Part shown: piece after piece, positions 1 through 8,645 of the stretch
Numbering within the stretch: the stretch's first letter is position 1
Layout of the letters: each line of letters begins with the position of its first letter
Assembly (NCBI RefSeq): GCF_009765275.1
Contig: NZ_VOPH01000003.1
Location: forward strand, 620,001 to 684,000
From: Chachezhania sediminis
GTDB lineage: Bacteria > Pseudomonadota > Alphaproteobacteria > Rhodobacterales > Rhodobacteraceae
DNA: 64,000 bases
Direction of reading: 5' to 3'
Position numbers and translations under genes: made by a program
The notes under the pieces: generated by a model
Database searches by the model: none
Told to the model about the DNA's origin: nothing
Seen by the model: the letters and a program-made list of their open reading frames with translations, nothing else

Positions 1-2
1 GC

Positions 3-290
3 CGCCTACCGGTTCGAAAGCCACCAGACCGAACTCAGCGGCAGCATGCTGTCCGGCGTCTACCGTGGGCGCCGAACCACCTGGTCACCGCCTTCAGCCG
101 CCATTTCGGCACCACGCCGATCCGTTGCCTGTGAAAACAGCGCGCGGCGCGGGCGGTGAAACTGCTGCTGAACACATCGCTGTCCAGTTCCGGGATTGCA
201 TATTCCTGCGGGTGCAAGAGCCCCTATCACTGTTCGCGGCACATCAAGTCGCCGAACAAGAACTCTCCCACCCAACGGCGCCGGCAGAAG
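3..290 (+). pseudogene. AraC-family regulator, 3' remnant with in-frame stop
   Basis: Reading from base 3, one frame encodes the two C-terminal helix-turn-helix units of an AraC/GlxA-type activator. The first unit is recognisable as HLVTAFSRHFGTTPIRCL. A TGA stop at 132-134 follows, and the same frame then continues as KLLLNTSLSSSGIAYSCG and SPYHCSRHIKS. These match the usual linker helix and second HTH. The codon before the stop sits where intact family members read on through the linker helix. Upstream of about base 62 the AraC-like reading is unclear, so a frameshift there is also possible. The gene runs off the left edge and is probably inactive. Confidence 0.65.
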
Positions 291-380
291 GTCTGTCGCA
301 CGCCGTCGAATAGCCGCGGCGAGATGCTGGCCCGGCGTTACCGACCACGGACCGGGGCCGCCATCTCGACAGATGCCGGG

Positions 381-3300
381 TCAGATCAGGAAGGCGATAT
401 CCGCCGCCTCGCCCGGGTCCAACCCGTGGAAGCGAACCGCGCCGGTGGCACCCATCGCGGACAGGTCAAGCGTCAGATCGCCGTTCGCTGCCGTTCCGAC
501 CGCCGCGGCGATCCGGGCCGCGGCGTCTGCCGGGTCAAGATGCAGGGCGGTCAGGTCGATACTGTCCCGGTCGACGTCGAAATCGGCGATCCGATCCCGG
601 CCGTTCTGGCGCTGCAGGACAAAGCGATCGGCCCCGGCACCGCCGGTCATCCGGTCATTGCCCGGGCCGCCCGTCAGCTCGTCGGCGCTGTGTCCGCCGT
701 CAAGGCGGTCATTGCCCCGGCCGCCGCGCATCTCGTCCCGACCGGCGCCGCCGTGAAGGTCGTCCAGACCGCGGCGACCGTACAGCGCATCGTCGCCCGT
801 GCCGCCCCGCAGGGTGTCGTTGCCGCGGCCGCCGAACAGCATGTCGTCGCCATCCCCGCCCGTCAGCCGATCCGCCCCGCGGTTGCCGCGGGCCAGATCG
901 TGACCGTCCCCGCCCGAAAACAGGTCGCGCCCGGCGCGCAGCGAAACCTCTCCCGCGAACAGGCCGGGGCCGCGGACGATGTCGTCGTCCTGGCTTAGCC
1001 GGATGTCACCCCGGACCAACCCGTCATTCGTCAGGACGACCGGACCGCCGCCGCCCCCGACGTCCAGCACCTCGCCATCTCCGCGCAGGATCAGCCGGCC
1101 TGAACTCTCTACCACGACACGGCCGGCGCCGCCGTCGATCTTCACCCCGCCGGCGCCGTGAAAGACCGCCCGTCCGCCCACGTCCAGGCGGGCGTCCTGA
1201 TCCGGGGTGGCCAGCAGGGTCAGCCCGTGCTCGGCGCCGCCCGCCTTCGGCAGGTCGGACCGGAAGGTGTCGCCGTCCCGGATCTCGGCCCGGTCCTGCA
1301 GCACCAGCGGGGCCAAGCTCCGCCCATCCAGCCGACCGTCGACGACAACCGGGACGGGCGTCACCTCCACCGTAAGGTCGTCGAAGTCGCGGCTGCCGGC
1401 GCCGTCCTCGAAGGCAAAGAAGTTCTGTCCCAGCACTCGCAGGGCCCCGCCATCGCCGGGATCGCCGTTTTCCGCGGGGGCGAACAGCACATCGCCCGCG
1501 CGGGTCAGCACGACCGGGGCATAGAAGCCGGTTCCGCCCTCGACCGTCCAGAGGCCGTCCGTCCGAAAGGACCCGCGGCCGCGCAACATGAAGTCGCCGT
1601 CCAGCCCCGCGCGAACCGCCGCGTCGAAACCGGCCTCGCCCGGGGTCAGGCCACCGACAGACCACGATCCGTCCGCCAGGTCCACATCGGCCCGCACGAA
1701 TGCCAGCCGGTTCGCGGTTTCGGACAGGCCGGCCAAGTCCACGTTCAGTTCCGCGCCCTGCCGGACATAGACGAAGGGTTCACCGGTCATCCGCTGGGCA
1801 TGGGCCAGAAGCGCGGCATCGGAAAGGGTGTTGTCGGCCTTCACGTCCAGGACGTGATTGCCCAGCGTCACCCGGACCCCGCCGTTGCCATCCGGGGCGA
1901 CGGCGGGCACATGCGCGTCCGCCGCGCCATCCACGGGATCGAGCGAGACGAAGCCCAGTCGCAGGTTCGTGGGCAGGTAGACGCTCTGCACCCCCAAGAG
2001 CGCCGGACCGCCCACCATCGGCGACAGGCCGCCCAGCGTGGCCAGCGTCGCCTCGGCCATCGTGACGCCGGCGGTCTTGCCGGTTTGGGCATCGACCAGC
2101 GCGCCCGACCTGTCCATCAACACCACCGCCACCGTGCTGCCCGCCGCTGGCGGGACACCGGTCGCGGTGATGCTGACCCAGTTGCCGTCGATGCCGTCGC
2201 CCGCGCCGCCGGCGCTGTCCAGTTTCACCGCCCGCCCCGCCAGCGCGGCCCGAAGGTCCAGCCCGGCCGTCCTGACCGTCAGGGTCAGCGCACTGCTTTC
2301 GTTGCCGATGGCATCGGTCAGATGCGTGTCGGTGCCCAGGTATTCCTTCATCGTGACGGAATAGACCCCATTGCCCAGTCTTGCGGCAGGGGTCGCCCAT
2401 TGCCCGTCAAGATCGGCCGTCGTCGCCACCGGAACGACCGGACCGCCGTGGCCCGGGGTCAGCGTGACCTGCGCGAAGTTCAGGGCACCGATCTTGTTGG
2501 TGTAACCCCCGATCCAGCTTGGCGTGTCTGGTGACGGGTTCAGGCCGGTCCAGCCGAACTGCACCTCGCCGCTTTGGGTCGTGGCGCTGGGGCCGACCAT
2601 CGTGGCTTGCCCCGGAAGACCGACAAGCTTGCCATGATCCATCGTCAGCGCGACCGGCGCCGAAGGGATGATGGACGCATAGGGCGTGTCGACGACTTGC
2701 AGCAGGTCCGACGAGATGGCGTTGTTCGCCGATCCCAGGAAATTGACGGTGATGGCCGAAACGGTTTCGGCCTTGGACGCCTGCGGCGCGATCGTGGCCA
2801 ACCCGTCGATGGCCAGCACGCCTTCCTGGCCGTGATATAGGGGGTTGAGGAATGCGGACCCGTCCGTCTCGGTATAAAGGTTGAAGGTCTTCGCGTCGCG
2901 TCCCGTGCCGACGGTGATCTTGGTCCAGTGCACGCCCTTTTCCATGCCCGGGAAGCCCTGGATGACCAGGTAACCCTTCGGCTGTGCCACCCCGGCGGCC
3001 GTCGCGGCATAGCTTCCGTCCCGATGTGCCGTGATGGTCCAGTTCTGCCAAAGCGTATCGCCACCGGAAACGGGAAGGGTCACGCCCTGCCAGGTGTCGT
3101 TGCCCTGGTAGAACTCCAGCCTGATCGGGGTCTTGTCCTTCAACACCATGCCGACATTGGCGAAGTTCAGGCCGACATTGATATTCCCGACATCCGCACC
3201 GGGGGTGGCGGCGGTGTAGCCGCCCTTTTCCGGCCCGATGTGGTTGTAGATCGTTTTCGGGGTATAGCCTTCGGGGGCTTCATCGTCATCGTAGATGGTC

Positions 3301-4628
3301 AGCGAAATCTTCGAGACATTGGCCGACGCCCCCGGCTGCGAGACCGAGACCAGCGGCGACCCCTTGGCCAAGGCACGCATCAACCCGTCGGAATAGCCCG
3401 ACCCATAGGAATTGGAGAGGTCGAAGAACACCTTGGCATACTTGTCGTAATGCCCGTGCGCCTTCGACCAGAGGTGTTCGCCGAAAGCATAGGTCGGATC
3501 CCAGTTCCAGGTCTGGTTCAGGTCGATCCGGTCCGTGACCGCGGCATTGACCGACTTGCCGACCGAATTGTAGTAGCCGGCGCTGAACCCGGTCAGGAAC
3601 TGCGCCAGCATCGCCCCCCACTGGTTGTTGTCGCCCGACCCCATCGTCGCCAGCTTGTGGTCGGCATTGTGGACGGTCGGGTGATCCAGGATCCGGTAGA
3701 GCGTATCGGAGCCGTCGGCATAGATGCCGACATTGCCAAGCGTCGCATAGATGCTGTTGGCCAGATCCTCGGGCGTCAGTTGCACCCTGCCCCTGATCTG
3801 GCTGGACGCGGTCGGGTCCAGCCAGAAGACATCGTTCTTGCCGTCCCAGCTTAGCTTGTAGGAATAGAAACCGGCATTGTGATAGATGTTCTGATGGTCC
3901 GGCGCGCCGTTGAAGAGCCCGGCGATGACGATGTCCGATGCCGGCTTCCTGACCGCGTCCAGATAGGCATCCCAGTCCGACGCCTTGTAACTGTCCAGCC
4001 CGTTGCCGACCGACTCGGCCGGCGAGAGGGCCATGCGATAGTAGTCGGCCAGATGACCGACACCGAAGGTCGAAACCGACCCTTTCGACGCGCCTTCCAG
4101 ATAGGTTCTGAACAGGTCGTGGCCCGACTTGGCATAGCCGGCCGTGGCCTTCTCGCCGTCGTCATAGGCGACCTTCAGCTTCATCGGAAGACCGAAGCCG
4201 TTGACCGAGGTCAGGTTCCCCGTGTCGGTCGAGGCGTCCTGAAGCGTGACCTCGAAACTGTCGTACCGGTAGTGGTTCGCCTTGGCAGCGTTCCAGTTGA
4301 TGTCGCTTTCCGTGGTGATGAGCTTCGTCAGATCCTTGGCGCCGGTGTCCGGCCGGCTTTGGATCAGGACATAAATCTTGCCCTTGACCATGTCTTCGAA
4401 CGTGCCGTTGTCGGTCTGGGTCAGGGGAATGGAACTGGTCCCCTTGCCCGCTGCCTTGCCGTTGTCGACCAGCGTGGTCCAGACGGGTTTTTCGGCATCG
4501 TGGGCATCGAAATAGACCGCGTAGGCATAGACGCCGGTACCGTGCAGGGTCTTCTGCAGCTTGCCGCTGAGCGTCAGGTCGAGCGTGGTGTCGTCGACAA
4601 CCGTTTTCTTCTCTGCGGATTGCGCCAT
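381..4628 (-). CDS. RTX-type secreted protein with probable GH64-like beta-1,3-glucanase domain
   Basis: This 1415-residue protein has no N-terminal signal peptide. Its C-terminus (about residues 1239-1335) carries glycine/aspartate nonapeptide repeats such as GGDGDDMLFGGRGNDTL and GGTGDDALYG. A tail containing DRIADFDVDRDSIDLTAL follows. That architecture indicates calcium-binding RTX repeats and export by a type I secretion system. No T1SS genes lie in the window. Residues about 1-450 resemble the thaumatin-like GH64 fold (YDSFEVTL, GFGLPMKL, YAKVFFDLSNSYGSGYSD), suggesting hydrolysis of beta-1,3-glucan. The GH64 call is the less certain half. The middle holds beta-rich segments of unknown role. 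The ATG at 4628 has a GAGGGGGA ribosome site five bases upstream. Confidence 0.7.
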   Translation of the reverse strand: MAQSAEKKTVVDDTTLDLTLSGKLQKTLHGTGVYAYAVYFDAHDAEKPVWTTLVDNGKAAGKGTSSIPLTQTDNGTFEDMVKGKIYVLIQSRPDTGAKDLTKLITTESDINWNAAKANHYRYDSFEVTLQDASTDTGNLTSVNGFGLPMKLKVAYDDGEKATAGYAKSGHDLFRTYLEGASKGSVSTFGVGHLADYYRMALSPAESVGNGLDSYKASDWDAYLDAVRKPASDIVIAGLFNGAPDHQNIYHNAGFYSYKLSWDGKNDVFWLDPTASSQIRGRVQLTPEDLANSIYATLGNVGIYADGSDTLYRILDHPTVHNADHKLATMGSGDNNQWGAMLAQFLTGFSAGYYNSVGKSVNAAVTDRIDLNQTWNWDPTYAFGEHLWSKAHGHYDKYAKVFFDLSNSYGSGYSDGLMRALAKGSPLVSVSQPGASANVSKISLTIYDDDEAPEGYTPKTIYNHIGPEKGGYTAATPGADVGNINVGLNFANVGMVLKDKTPIRLEFYQGNDTWQGVTLPVSGGDTLWQNWTITAHRDGSYAATAAGVAQPKGYLVIQGFPGMEKGVHWTKITVGTGRDAKTFNLYTETDGSAFLNPLYHGQEGVLAIDGLATIAPQASKAETVSAITVNFLGSANNAISSDLLQVVDTPYASIIPSAPVALTMDHGKLVGLPGQATMVGPSATTQSGEVQFGWTGLNPSPDTPSWIGGYTNKIGALNFAQVTLTPGHGGPVVPVATTADLDGQWATPAARLGNGVYSVTMKEYLGTDTHLTDAIGNESSALTLTVRTAGLDLRAALAGRAVKLDSAGGAGDGIDGNWVSITATGVPPAAGSTVAVVLMDRSGALVDAQTGKTAGVTMAEATLATLGGLSPMVGGPALLGVQSVYLPTNLRLGFVSLDPVDGAADAHVPAVAPDGNGGVRVTLGNHVLDVKADNTLSDAALLAHAQRMTGEPFVYVRQGAELNVDLAGLSETANRLAFVRADVDLADGSWSVGGLTPGEAGFDAAVRAGLDGDFMLRGRGSFRTDGLWTVEGGTGFYAPVVLTRAGDVLFAPAENGDPGDGGALRVLGQNFFAFEDGAGSRDFDDLTVEVTPVPVVVDGRLDGRSLAPLVLQDRAEIRDGDTFRSDLPKAGGAEHGLTLLATPDQDARLDVGGRAVFHGAGGVKIDGGAGRVVVESSGRLILRGDGEVLDVGGGGGPVVLTNDGLVRGDIRLSQDDDIVRGPGLFAGEVSLRAGRDLFSGGDGHDLARGNRGADRLTGGDGDDMLFGGRGNDTLRGGTGDDALYGRRGLDDLHGGAGRDEMRGGRGNDRLDGGHSADELTGGPGNDRMTGGAGADRFVLQRQNGRDRIADFDVDRDSIDLTALHLDPADAAARIAAAVGTAANGDLTLDLSAMGATGAVRFHGLDPGEAADIAFLI

Positions 4629-4900
4629 TCTGGTCCCCCTCGTCAGGCAGCCTTTTCAGGCCGGAACGCGTCTGGGGCCGGGCCGTATCCGGATCACGGC
4701 GGGTCTTTACGTCGGCGAAGCGGGCCCCCGCTGGTCCTGCGCAGCCGATCGTTTCGATTCTCTGTTCAGGCTTGCGACTGGCGGGACACACATGTGCCCA
4801 GTGTTAGACCGAAATTGCATTCGTGTCGTTAACGCGCGACAGCGATCTTTGCAGGGCCGGATCCGGGCAGGCCCCGCCGCGGCCGCCCGACCCGGCGCGG

Positions 4901-5536
4901 TCAGGCAAGCGTCGCCGCTGCACTGTCGATGACGGGAACGCCCAGAACAGCCGACAGGCGGTCCGCCACCTGGTCCCCGGCCACGTTAGTGCACATGATC
5001 ACGATGGCATCGACCCCGGCGGCGGCCACCTGCCTGACCATGGCCTCGACCACGTCGGGCGGAATACTGGCGAAATCCAGGCTGAGATCGCCTCCATCGG
5101 CGGACCAGGCGCCGATCTCGAACCCCAACCCTTCGTAGACGCGGTTGATCTGCTGCGCCACGTCCGCGGTATAGGGCGTGACCATGCCGATCCGACGGGC
5201 GCCAAGATCGCGCAGACGGCGGTTGATCTGCAGGACGGTGGTCGACGTGGGCACGCCCGTTTCTTCCTCCATCCGGGCGACGAAGGCCAGGTCGTGATCC
5301 AGCCCCAGCCAGCTGGCCGAGGTGCCGCCCCAGACGATCCGGTCGACCTTTGCATCACACAGAAGCTTCGCCGCCGCGACCTGCGTGTCCAGCGCGAACT
5401 GCGCGCGGGACACATCGCCCAGGGCCACGTCCAGCACCCCCAGGCGGGTGACATGGACGCTGAGGCCCGCAACCTTCGCCGCCAGCGGCTCCAGCACCAC
5501 GTTGGAAGACGGGACCAGAAGCCCCAGCCGGGTCAT
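4901..5536 (-). CDS. Asp/Glu racemase superfamily enzyme, arylmalonate-decarboxylase/maleate-isomerase-like
   Basis: The 211-residue protein shows the superfamily fold signature, with PSSN at residues 9-12, GGTSAS at 70-75, Tyr122 in VTPYTAD and Cys182 in IVIMCTN. Racemases and maleate isomerases use two cysteines. Here the first is replaced by Gly71 in the order Gly-Thr-Ser, as in arylmalonate decarboxylase, and only Cys182 remains. Decarboxylation or another one-cysteine chemistry is therefore more likely than racemisation; this is inference. It is translationally coupled to the upstream SDR gene by a four-base overlap. It lies in an operon with a GntR regulator, opposite a TTT transporter, so its substrate is probably the imported carboxylate. 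Confidence 0.75.
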   Translation of the reverse strand: MTRLGLLVPSSNVVLEPLAAKVAGLSVHVTRLGVLDVALGDVSRAQFALDTQVAAAKLLCDAKVDRIVWGGTSASWLGLDHDLAFVARMEEETGVPTSTTVLQINRRLRDLGARRIGMVTPYTADVAQQINRVYEGLGFEIGAWSADGGDLSLDFASIPPDVVEAMVRQVAAAGVDAIVIMCTNVAGDQVADRLSAVLGVPVIDSAAATLA

Positions 5537-6315
5537 ACGATGGACCGGCGCGAGGCGATGCCGCCGTCGACCGTGATGACCGTGCCGGTGGTATATGCCG
5601 ACCGGTCAGAGACCAGGAAGGCCACGAGGTCGGAAATCTCTGCCCGGTGCGCGGGCCGGCCCAGCGGATAGCGCGCGGCCAGACTGTCGAAGGCATCGGC
5701 ATCGCCCAGGTCCTTGGCGGCGCGCTTTTTCAGCATGTTGTAGATGCGGTCGGTGTTCACCGGCCCGGGGTTCACGCCCACGACGCGGATACCGTCGTCC
5801 AGGCTGAACGCGCCCAAGGCGCGGGTGAAGCCCATCAGGCTGGCATTGCCAGACGCGCCGGCGATGTATTTCGGGTCCAGAACCTCTCCGCCGTTGCCGA
5901 TGATGTTGATGATGACGCCGCCGCCTGCCTGTTTCATCTTGGTATAGAACAGCCGGCACATGGCGACATAACCGAAGACCTTCAGGTCCCACCCCTCGCG
6001 CCAGCTTTTCTGGTCGACGTCCCACAGGTCGCCGCTGGGAATGGCGCCGGCATTGTTGATCAGGATGTCGACATGCGGGATATCCCGGGCCAGCGCCTCG
6101 ACCACGCTGTCATCGGTCAGGTCGCCGGGATGCAGCGTCACCGTCACGTCGCTGGTTTCCGCTATGCGGGCCTTCAGCGCCTCCAGCTTGTCGGTGCTGC
6201 GGGCGGTCAGGTGCAGGTTCACGCCTTCGGCCGCCAGGGTTTCGGCCAGATGCTCGCCGATCCCCATCGAGGCGCCGGTGATCAGGGCCGTCTTGCCGTT
6301 CAGGTTCAGGTCCAT
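5533..6315 (-). CDS. short-chain dehydrogenase/reductase (SDR) homologue with degenerate active site
   Basis: This 260-residue Rossmann protein has the classical cofactor motif TGASMGIG at residues 14-21, NNAGA, and PGPVNTDR after the catalytic region. The alignment around SLMGFTRALG places the usual YxxxK motif at the sequence GASGN. Both the catalytic tyrosine and lysine are therefore missing, and the preceding NIIGNGG segment lacks the usual serine. It may bind NAD(P) without standard SDR chemistry, or use another mechanism. The ATG at 6315 has AAGGA ten bases upstream. The gene sits between gntR and the racemase-like gene, overlapping the latter by four bases. Confidence 0.8.
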   Translation of the reverse strand: MDLNLNGKTALITGASMGIGEHLAETLAAEGVNLHLTARSTDKLEALKARIAETSDVTVTLHPGDLTDDSVVEALARDIPHVDILINNAGAIPSGDLWDVDQKSWREGWDLKVFGYVAMCRLFYTKMKQAGGGVIINIIGNGGEVLDPKYIAGASGNASLMGFTRALGAFSLDDGIRVVGVNPGPVNTDRIYNMLKKRAAKDLGDADAFDSLAARYPLGRPAHRAEISDLVAFLVSDRSAYTTGTVITVDGGIASRRSIV

Positions 6316-6352
6316 TCGTGTCAGTCCTTGTAAGGTATACGGGGTCAGGCGG

Positions 6353-7045
6353 TCACAGCCGCAGGTTCCGGGCCAGTTGCAGCGCGTCGTCCGACAGGAT
6401 CATTACGTGATCCCGCATCGCGTTCTCGGCCGCTTCCGGCTGGCGGGCGGCCAGCGCCTCTGCCACCAGGCGGTGTTCGGACTGGCTGTTCTGCTGCCGG
6501 CCCGGGTGAAAGGTGATGTGGCGCCGGTAAGGCGACAGGCGCTTGTCGACGGAATACAGCTGATCGACCAGCATCAGGTTGTTCGCCGCATCCCAGATGG
6601 CGGCGTGAAACACGCGGTTGGCCTCGAAATATTCCGCCGCGGTACCGGTGGTCGCCAGCGCCTCGCACCGCGCATGGGCCGCAGCGATCAGGTCGAGCTG
6701 CGTGTCGGTGGCACGTTTGGCGGCCAGCCGCGCGGCAAAGGCTTCCAGTTCCGCCACCACCTCGAACAGTTCCACCACCTGCGCGATGGTCGGACGGCTG
6801 ACCATGGCCCCGACCCGCGGGCGGATTGTCACCAGCCCGGCCGCCGCCAGCTTGCGCAGCGCCTCTCGGATCGGCGTGCGAGAGGTTTCGAGCCGCGCCG
6901 CCAGTTCCTCTTCGTCCAGCCGGTCGCCGGGGCGGAAGACGCCTTCGACAATATCGTGTTCGATCTGGCTTTCGACCCGCTCTGCCAGCGTCACCGCCGG
7001 GATCTTGCCGTCGCTTTTCGCTATTCCCGTCTTCGCTTCGCTCAT
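6353..7045 (-). CDS. GntR-family transcriptional regulator (FCD type)
   Basis: This 230-residue protein has an N-terminal winged helix (RTPIREALRKLAAAGLV at about residues 55-72) and a helical FCD effector domain containing FEANRVFHAAIWDA and a late SEHRLVAEAL segment. FadR/FCD regulators bind small organic acids. The ATG at 7045 is chosen for its AGGAA site and for the typical FCD length. A longer in-frame reading extends upstream but lies antisense to tctC/tctB. The gene heads an operon with the SDR and racemase-like genes and diverges from tctCBA. It probably autoregulates and controls the transporter through the TTGTATACAA site between them. Confidence 0.88.
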   Translation of the reverse strand: MSEAKTGIAKSDGKIPAVTLAERVESQIEHDIVEGVFRPGDRLDEEELAARLETSRTPIREALRKLAAAGLVTIRPRVGAMVSRPTIAQVVELFEVVAELEAFAARLAAKRATDTQLDLIAAAHARCEALATTGTAAEYFEANRVFHAAIWDAANNLMLVDQLYSVDKRLSPYRRHITFHPGRQQNSQSEHRLVAEALAARQPEAAENAMRDHVMILSDDALQLARNLRL

Positions 7046-7110
7046 TTCCTGTGCGGAACCTTGCTGTTTTCGATTTGTGTATGCAAGAACTTCGTATTTG
7101 TATGTGTCCA

Positions 7111-7120
7111 TTGTATACAA
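7111..7120. promoter_or_regulatory. probable GntR operator palindrome
   Basis: TTGTATACAA is a perfect ten-base palindrome in the spacer between the divergent gntR and tctC genes. FCD-type GntR operators commonly have this AT-rich dyad form. A weaker copy, TTGTGTATGCAA, lies about 35 bases towards gntR, which would allow two dimers to bind. Control of both directions is inference from position. Confidence 0.6.
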
Positions 7121-7210
7121 GAGGTACATCTCTCGGTCAAATGAGTATGCAACAAAGGCGCGGCCTTGCAATGCCGCGCAGCCAACCGGGGATGTAGAAG
7201 GAGAAGGATC

Positions 7211-8170
7211 TTGAAGCTGAAGTTCATGATGGCCGCCGCAGCGTTCAGCGCGATTGCCGGCAGCGCCCTTGCGGAGGACTTTCCCGCCGGGCCGATCACC
7301 TGGGTCGTCAACTGGCCCGCGGGCGGCGGACAGGACACGACCAGCCGGCTGGTGGCCGAGCGCCTGTCGGACGTCCTTGGCGTGCCGGTGGTGGTCGAAA
7401 ACTATGCCGGCGCGGGCGGCCTGACCGGCATGCGCGAACTGGCCGGGGCGGATCCCGACGGATACACCATCGGCATGCTGGGCGCCTCCAGCATCATTCA
7501 GCAATACACCACCGACGAACCGGTGAAGATGGACGAACTGGAAGTCCTGTCCTTCTTCGGCCCCGATCCGGGCGCCCTGACCGTAGGCGCAGGCACGCCC
7601 TACCAGACGCTGGACGATTATGTCACCGCGGTGAAGGAGGCGCCGGGCGACGTGCCCAACGGCAACGACCCGCCGGGCGGTGCGTCCTATATCTCTGCCT
7701 CGTTCATGGAAGCCCTTCTGGGACTGGAGCTGAACAAGGTGCCCTATCCGGGCTATGCACCGACAGTAACAGCGCTTCTGGGAGGCGAGGTCGAAAGTGC
7801 GACCGTGCCGATCCCGCAGGTGCTGGAGCACGCGAAAGCCGGCGATGTCCGGATCCTGGGGGTCATGGCGGCGGGCCGCCACTTCCTGGCGCCGGACGTT
7901 CCGACCTTTGCCGAACAGGGCTATGACGTGGTCGCCGGCGACTTCCGCGCCGTGGTGGGCCCGGCCGGCATTCCCGCGGACAGGGCCAAGGTGCTGTCGG
8001 ATGCACTGGTCGAGGTCCTGTCCTCGGACGCATTCGTGACCGCGGCCAATGCCGCCGGCTACATGATCGAACCGCTGGGCCCGGAAGAGGCCGCCGCCCG
8101 CATCGCGGCCTTCGACGAACAGGTCTACCCGGTGCTGGAAGGGGCAGGACTTGTCACCAACCCCAAGTGA
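7211..8170 (+). CDS. tctC: TctC-type periplasmic substrate-binding protein
   Basis: This 319-residue extracytoplasmic receptor belongs to a tripartite tricarboxylate transporter. A signal peptide (FMMAAAAFSAIAGSALAED) is followed by the family hallmarks WPAGGGQD and VVVENYAGAGG. The TTG at 7211 is preferred because a GGAGAAGGA ribosome site lies just upstream; the ATG at 7226 is an alternative. Bug/TctC proteins bind carboxylates such as citrate or aromatic acids, and the ligand here is unknown. Its 3' end overlaps tctB. The adjacent racemase-superfamily enzyme and SDR, divergently encoded, suggest that the imported acid is decarboxylated or isomerised and then processed. Confidence 0.9.
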   Translation: MKLKFMMAAAAFSAIAGSALAEDFPAGPITWVVNWPAGGGQDTTSRLVAERLSDVLGVPVVVENYAGAGGLTGMRELAGADPDGYTIGMLGASSIIQQYTTDEPVKMDELEVLSFFGPDPGALTVGAGTPYQTLDDYVTAVKEAPGDVPNGNDPPGGASYISASFMEALLGLELNKVPYPGYAPTVTALLGGEVESATVPIPQVLEHAKAGDVRILGVMAAGRHFLAPDVPTFAEQGYDVVAGDFRAVVGPAGIPADRAKVLSDALVEVLSSDAFVTAANAAGYMIEPLGPEEAAARIAAFDEQVYPVLEGAGLVTNPK

Positions 8171-8645
8171 CGATGCCGCACGGCGCGAGGTCGTGAACGA
8201 CCTTGTGTCCGGCGGTCTTTGCCTTGCCGTATCGCTTGGCCTGGCCTGGGTGCATTTCGCCCAGGCCGGGCGCCTGCATGACAACTTCGGCCGCGATCCG
8301 GGACCTGCGCTGCTGCCGCAGGTGCTGCTTCTGTGCCTTGGTCTGGCAGGTCTTGGCCTGTCGGCGCGCGGTCTTCTGGGCCTGCGCCGGACCGCTGCGA
8401 TGGCGGCGCCGGGGTCGGTCCGGTCGCTTTGGCCCGCCTTGGCCGCGGTGCTGCTTATGGCGGCCTTCATCCCCTTGCGCGGCCTGACCGGTGCGGCGGC
8501 GGCCCTGGCCGTGATCGGTGCAGCGCTGGCCGTGCTGGCGGGCCGGACCGACACCGCCCGCTGGCCCGTGACCGCCCTGATGGGCGGCGCCGCGGGCCTT
8601 GCCCTTTATGCGCTCTTCCACTTCGGACTGTCCGTGCCCCTATGA
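8151..8645 (+). CDS. tctB: TctB-type small membrane subunit of TTT transporter
   Basis: This protein of about 164 residues has four hydrophobic segments and lies between tctC and tctA, the standard position for the small membrane subunit. The DPGPALLPQVL segment near the first helix is typical of TctB proteins. A TTG at 8151 with a GGAAGGGG site gives the length quoted and overlaps tctC by 20 bases. A GTG at 8193 is an alternative start. The stop overlaps the tctA start codon (ATGA), indicating coupled translation. Confidence 0.82.
   Translation: MSPTPSDDAARREVVNDLVSGGLCLAVSLGLAWVHFAQAGRLHDNFGRDPGPALLPQVLLLCLGLAGLGLSARGLLGLRRTAAMAAPGSVRSLWPALAAVLLMAAFIPLRGLTGAAAALAVIGAALAVLAGRTDTARWPVTALMGGAAGLALYALFHFGLSVPL

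Noticed and set aside
7046-8554. N-terminal extension of the GntR gene to about 733 residues
   Set aside because: The extension is antisense to tctC and tctB, while the ATG at 7045 has a good ribosome site and gives normal family length.
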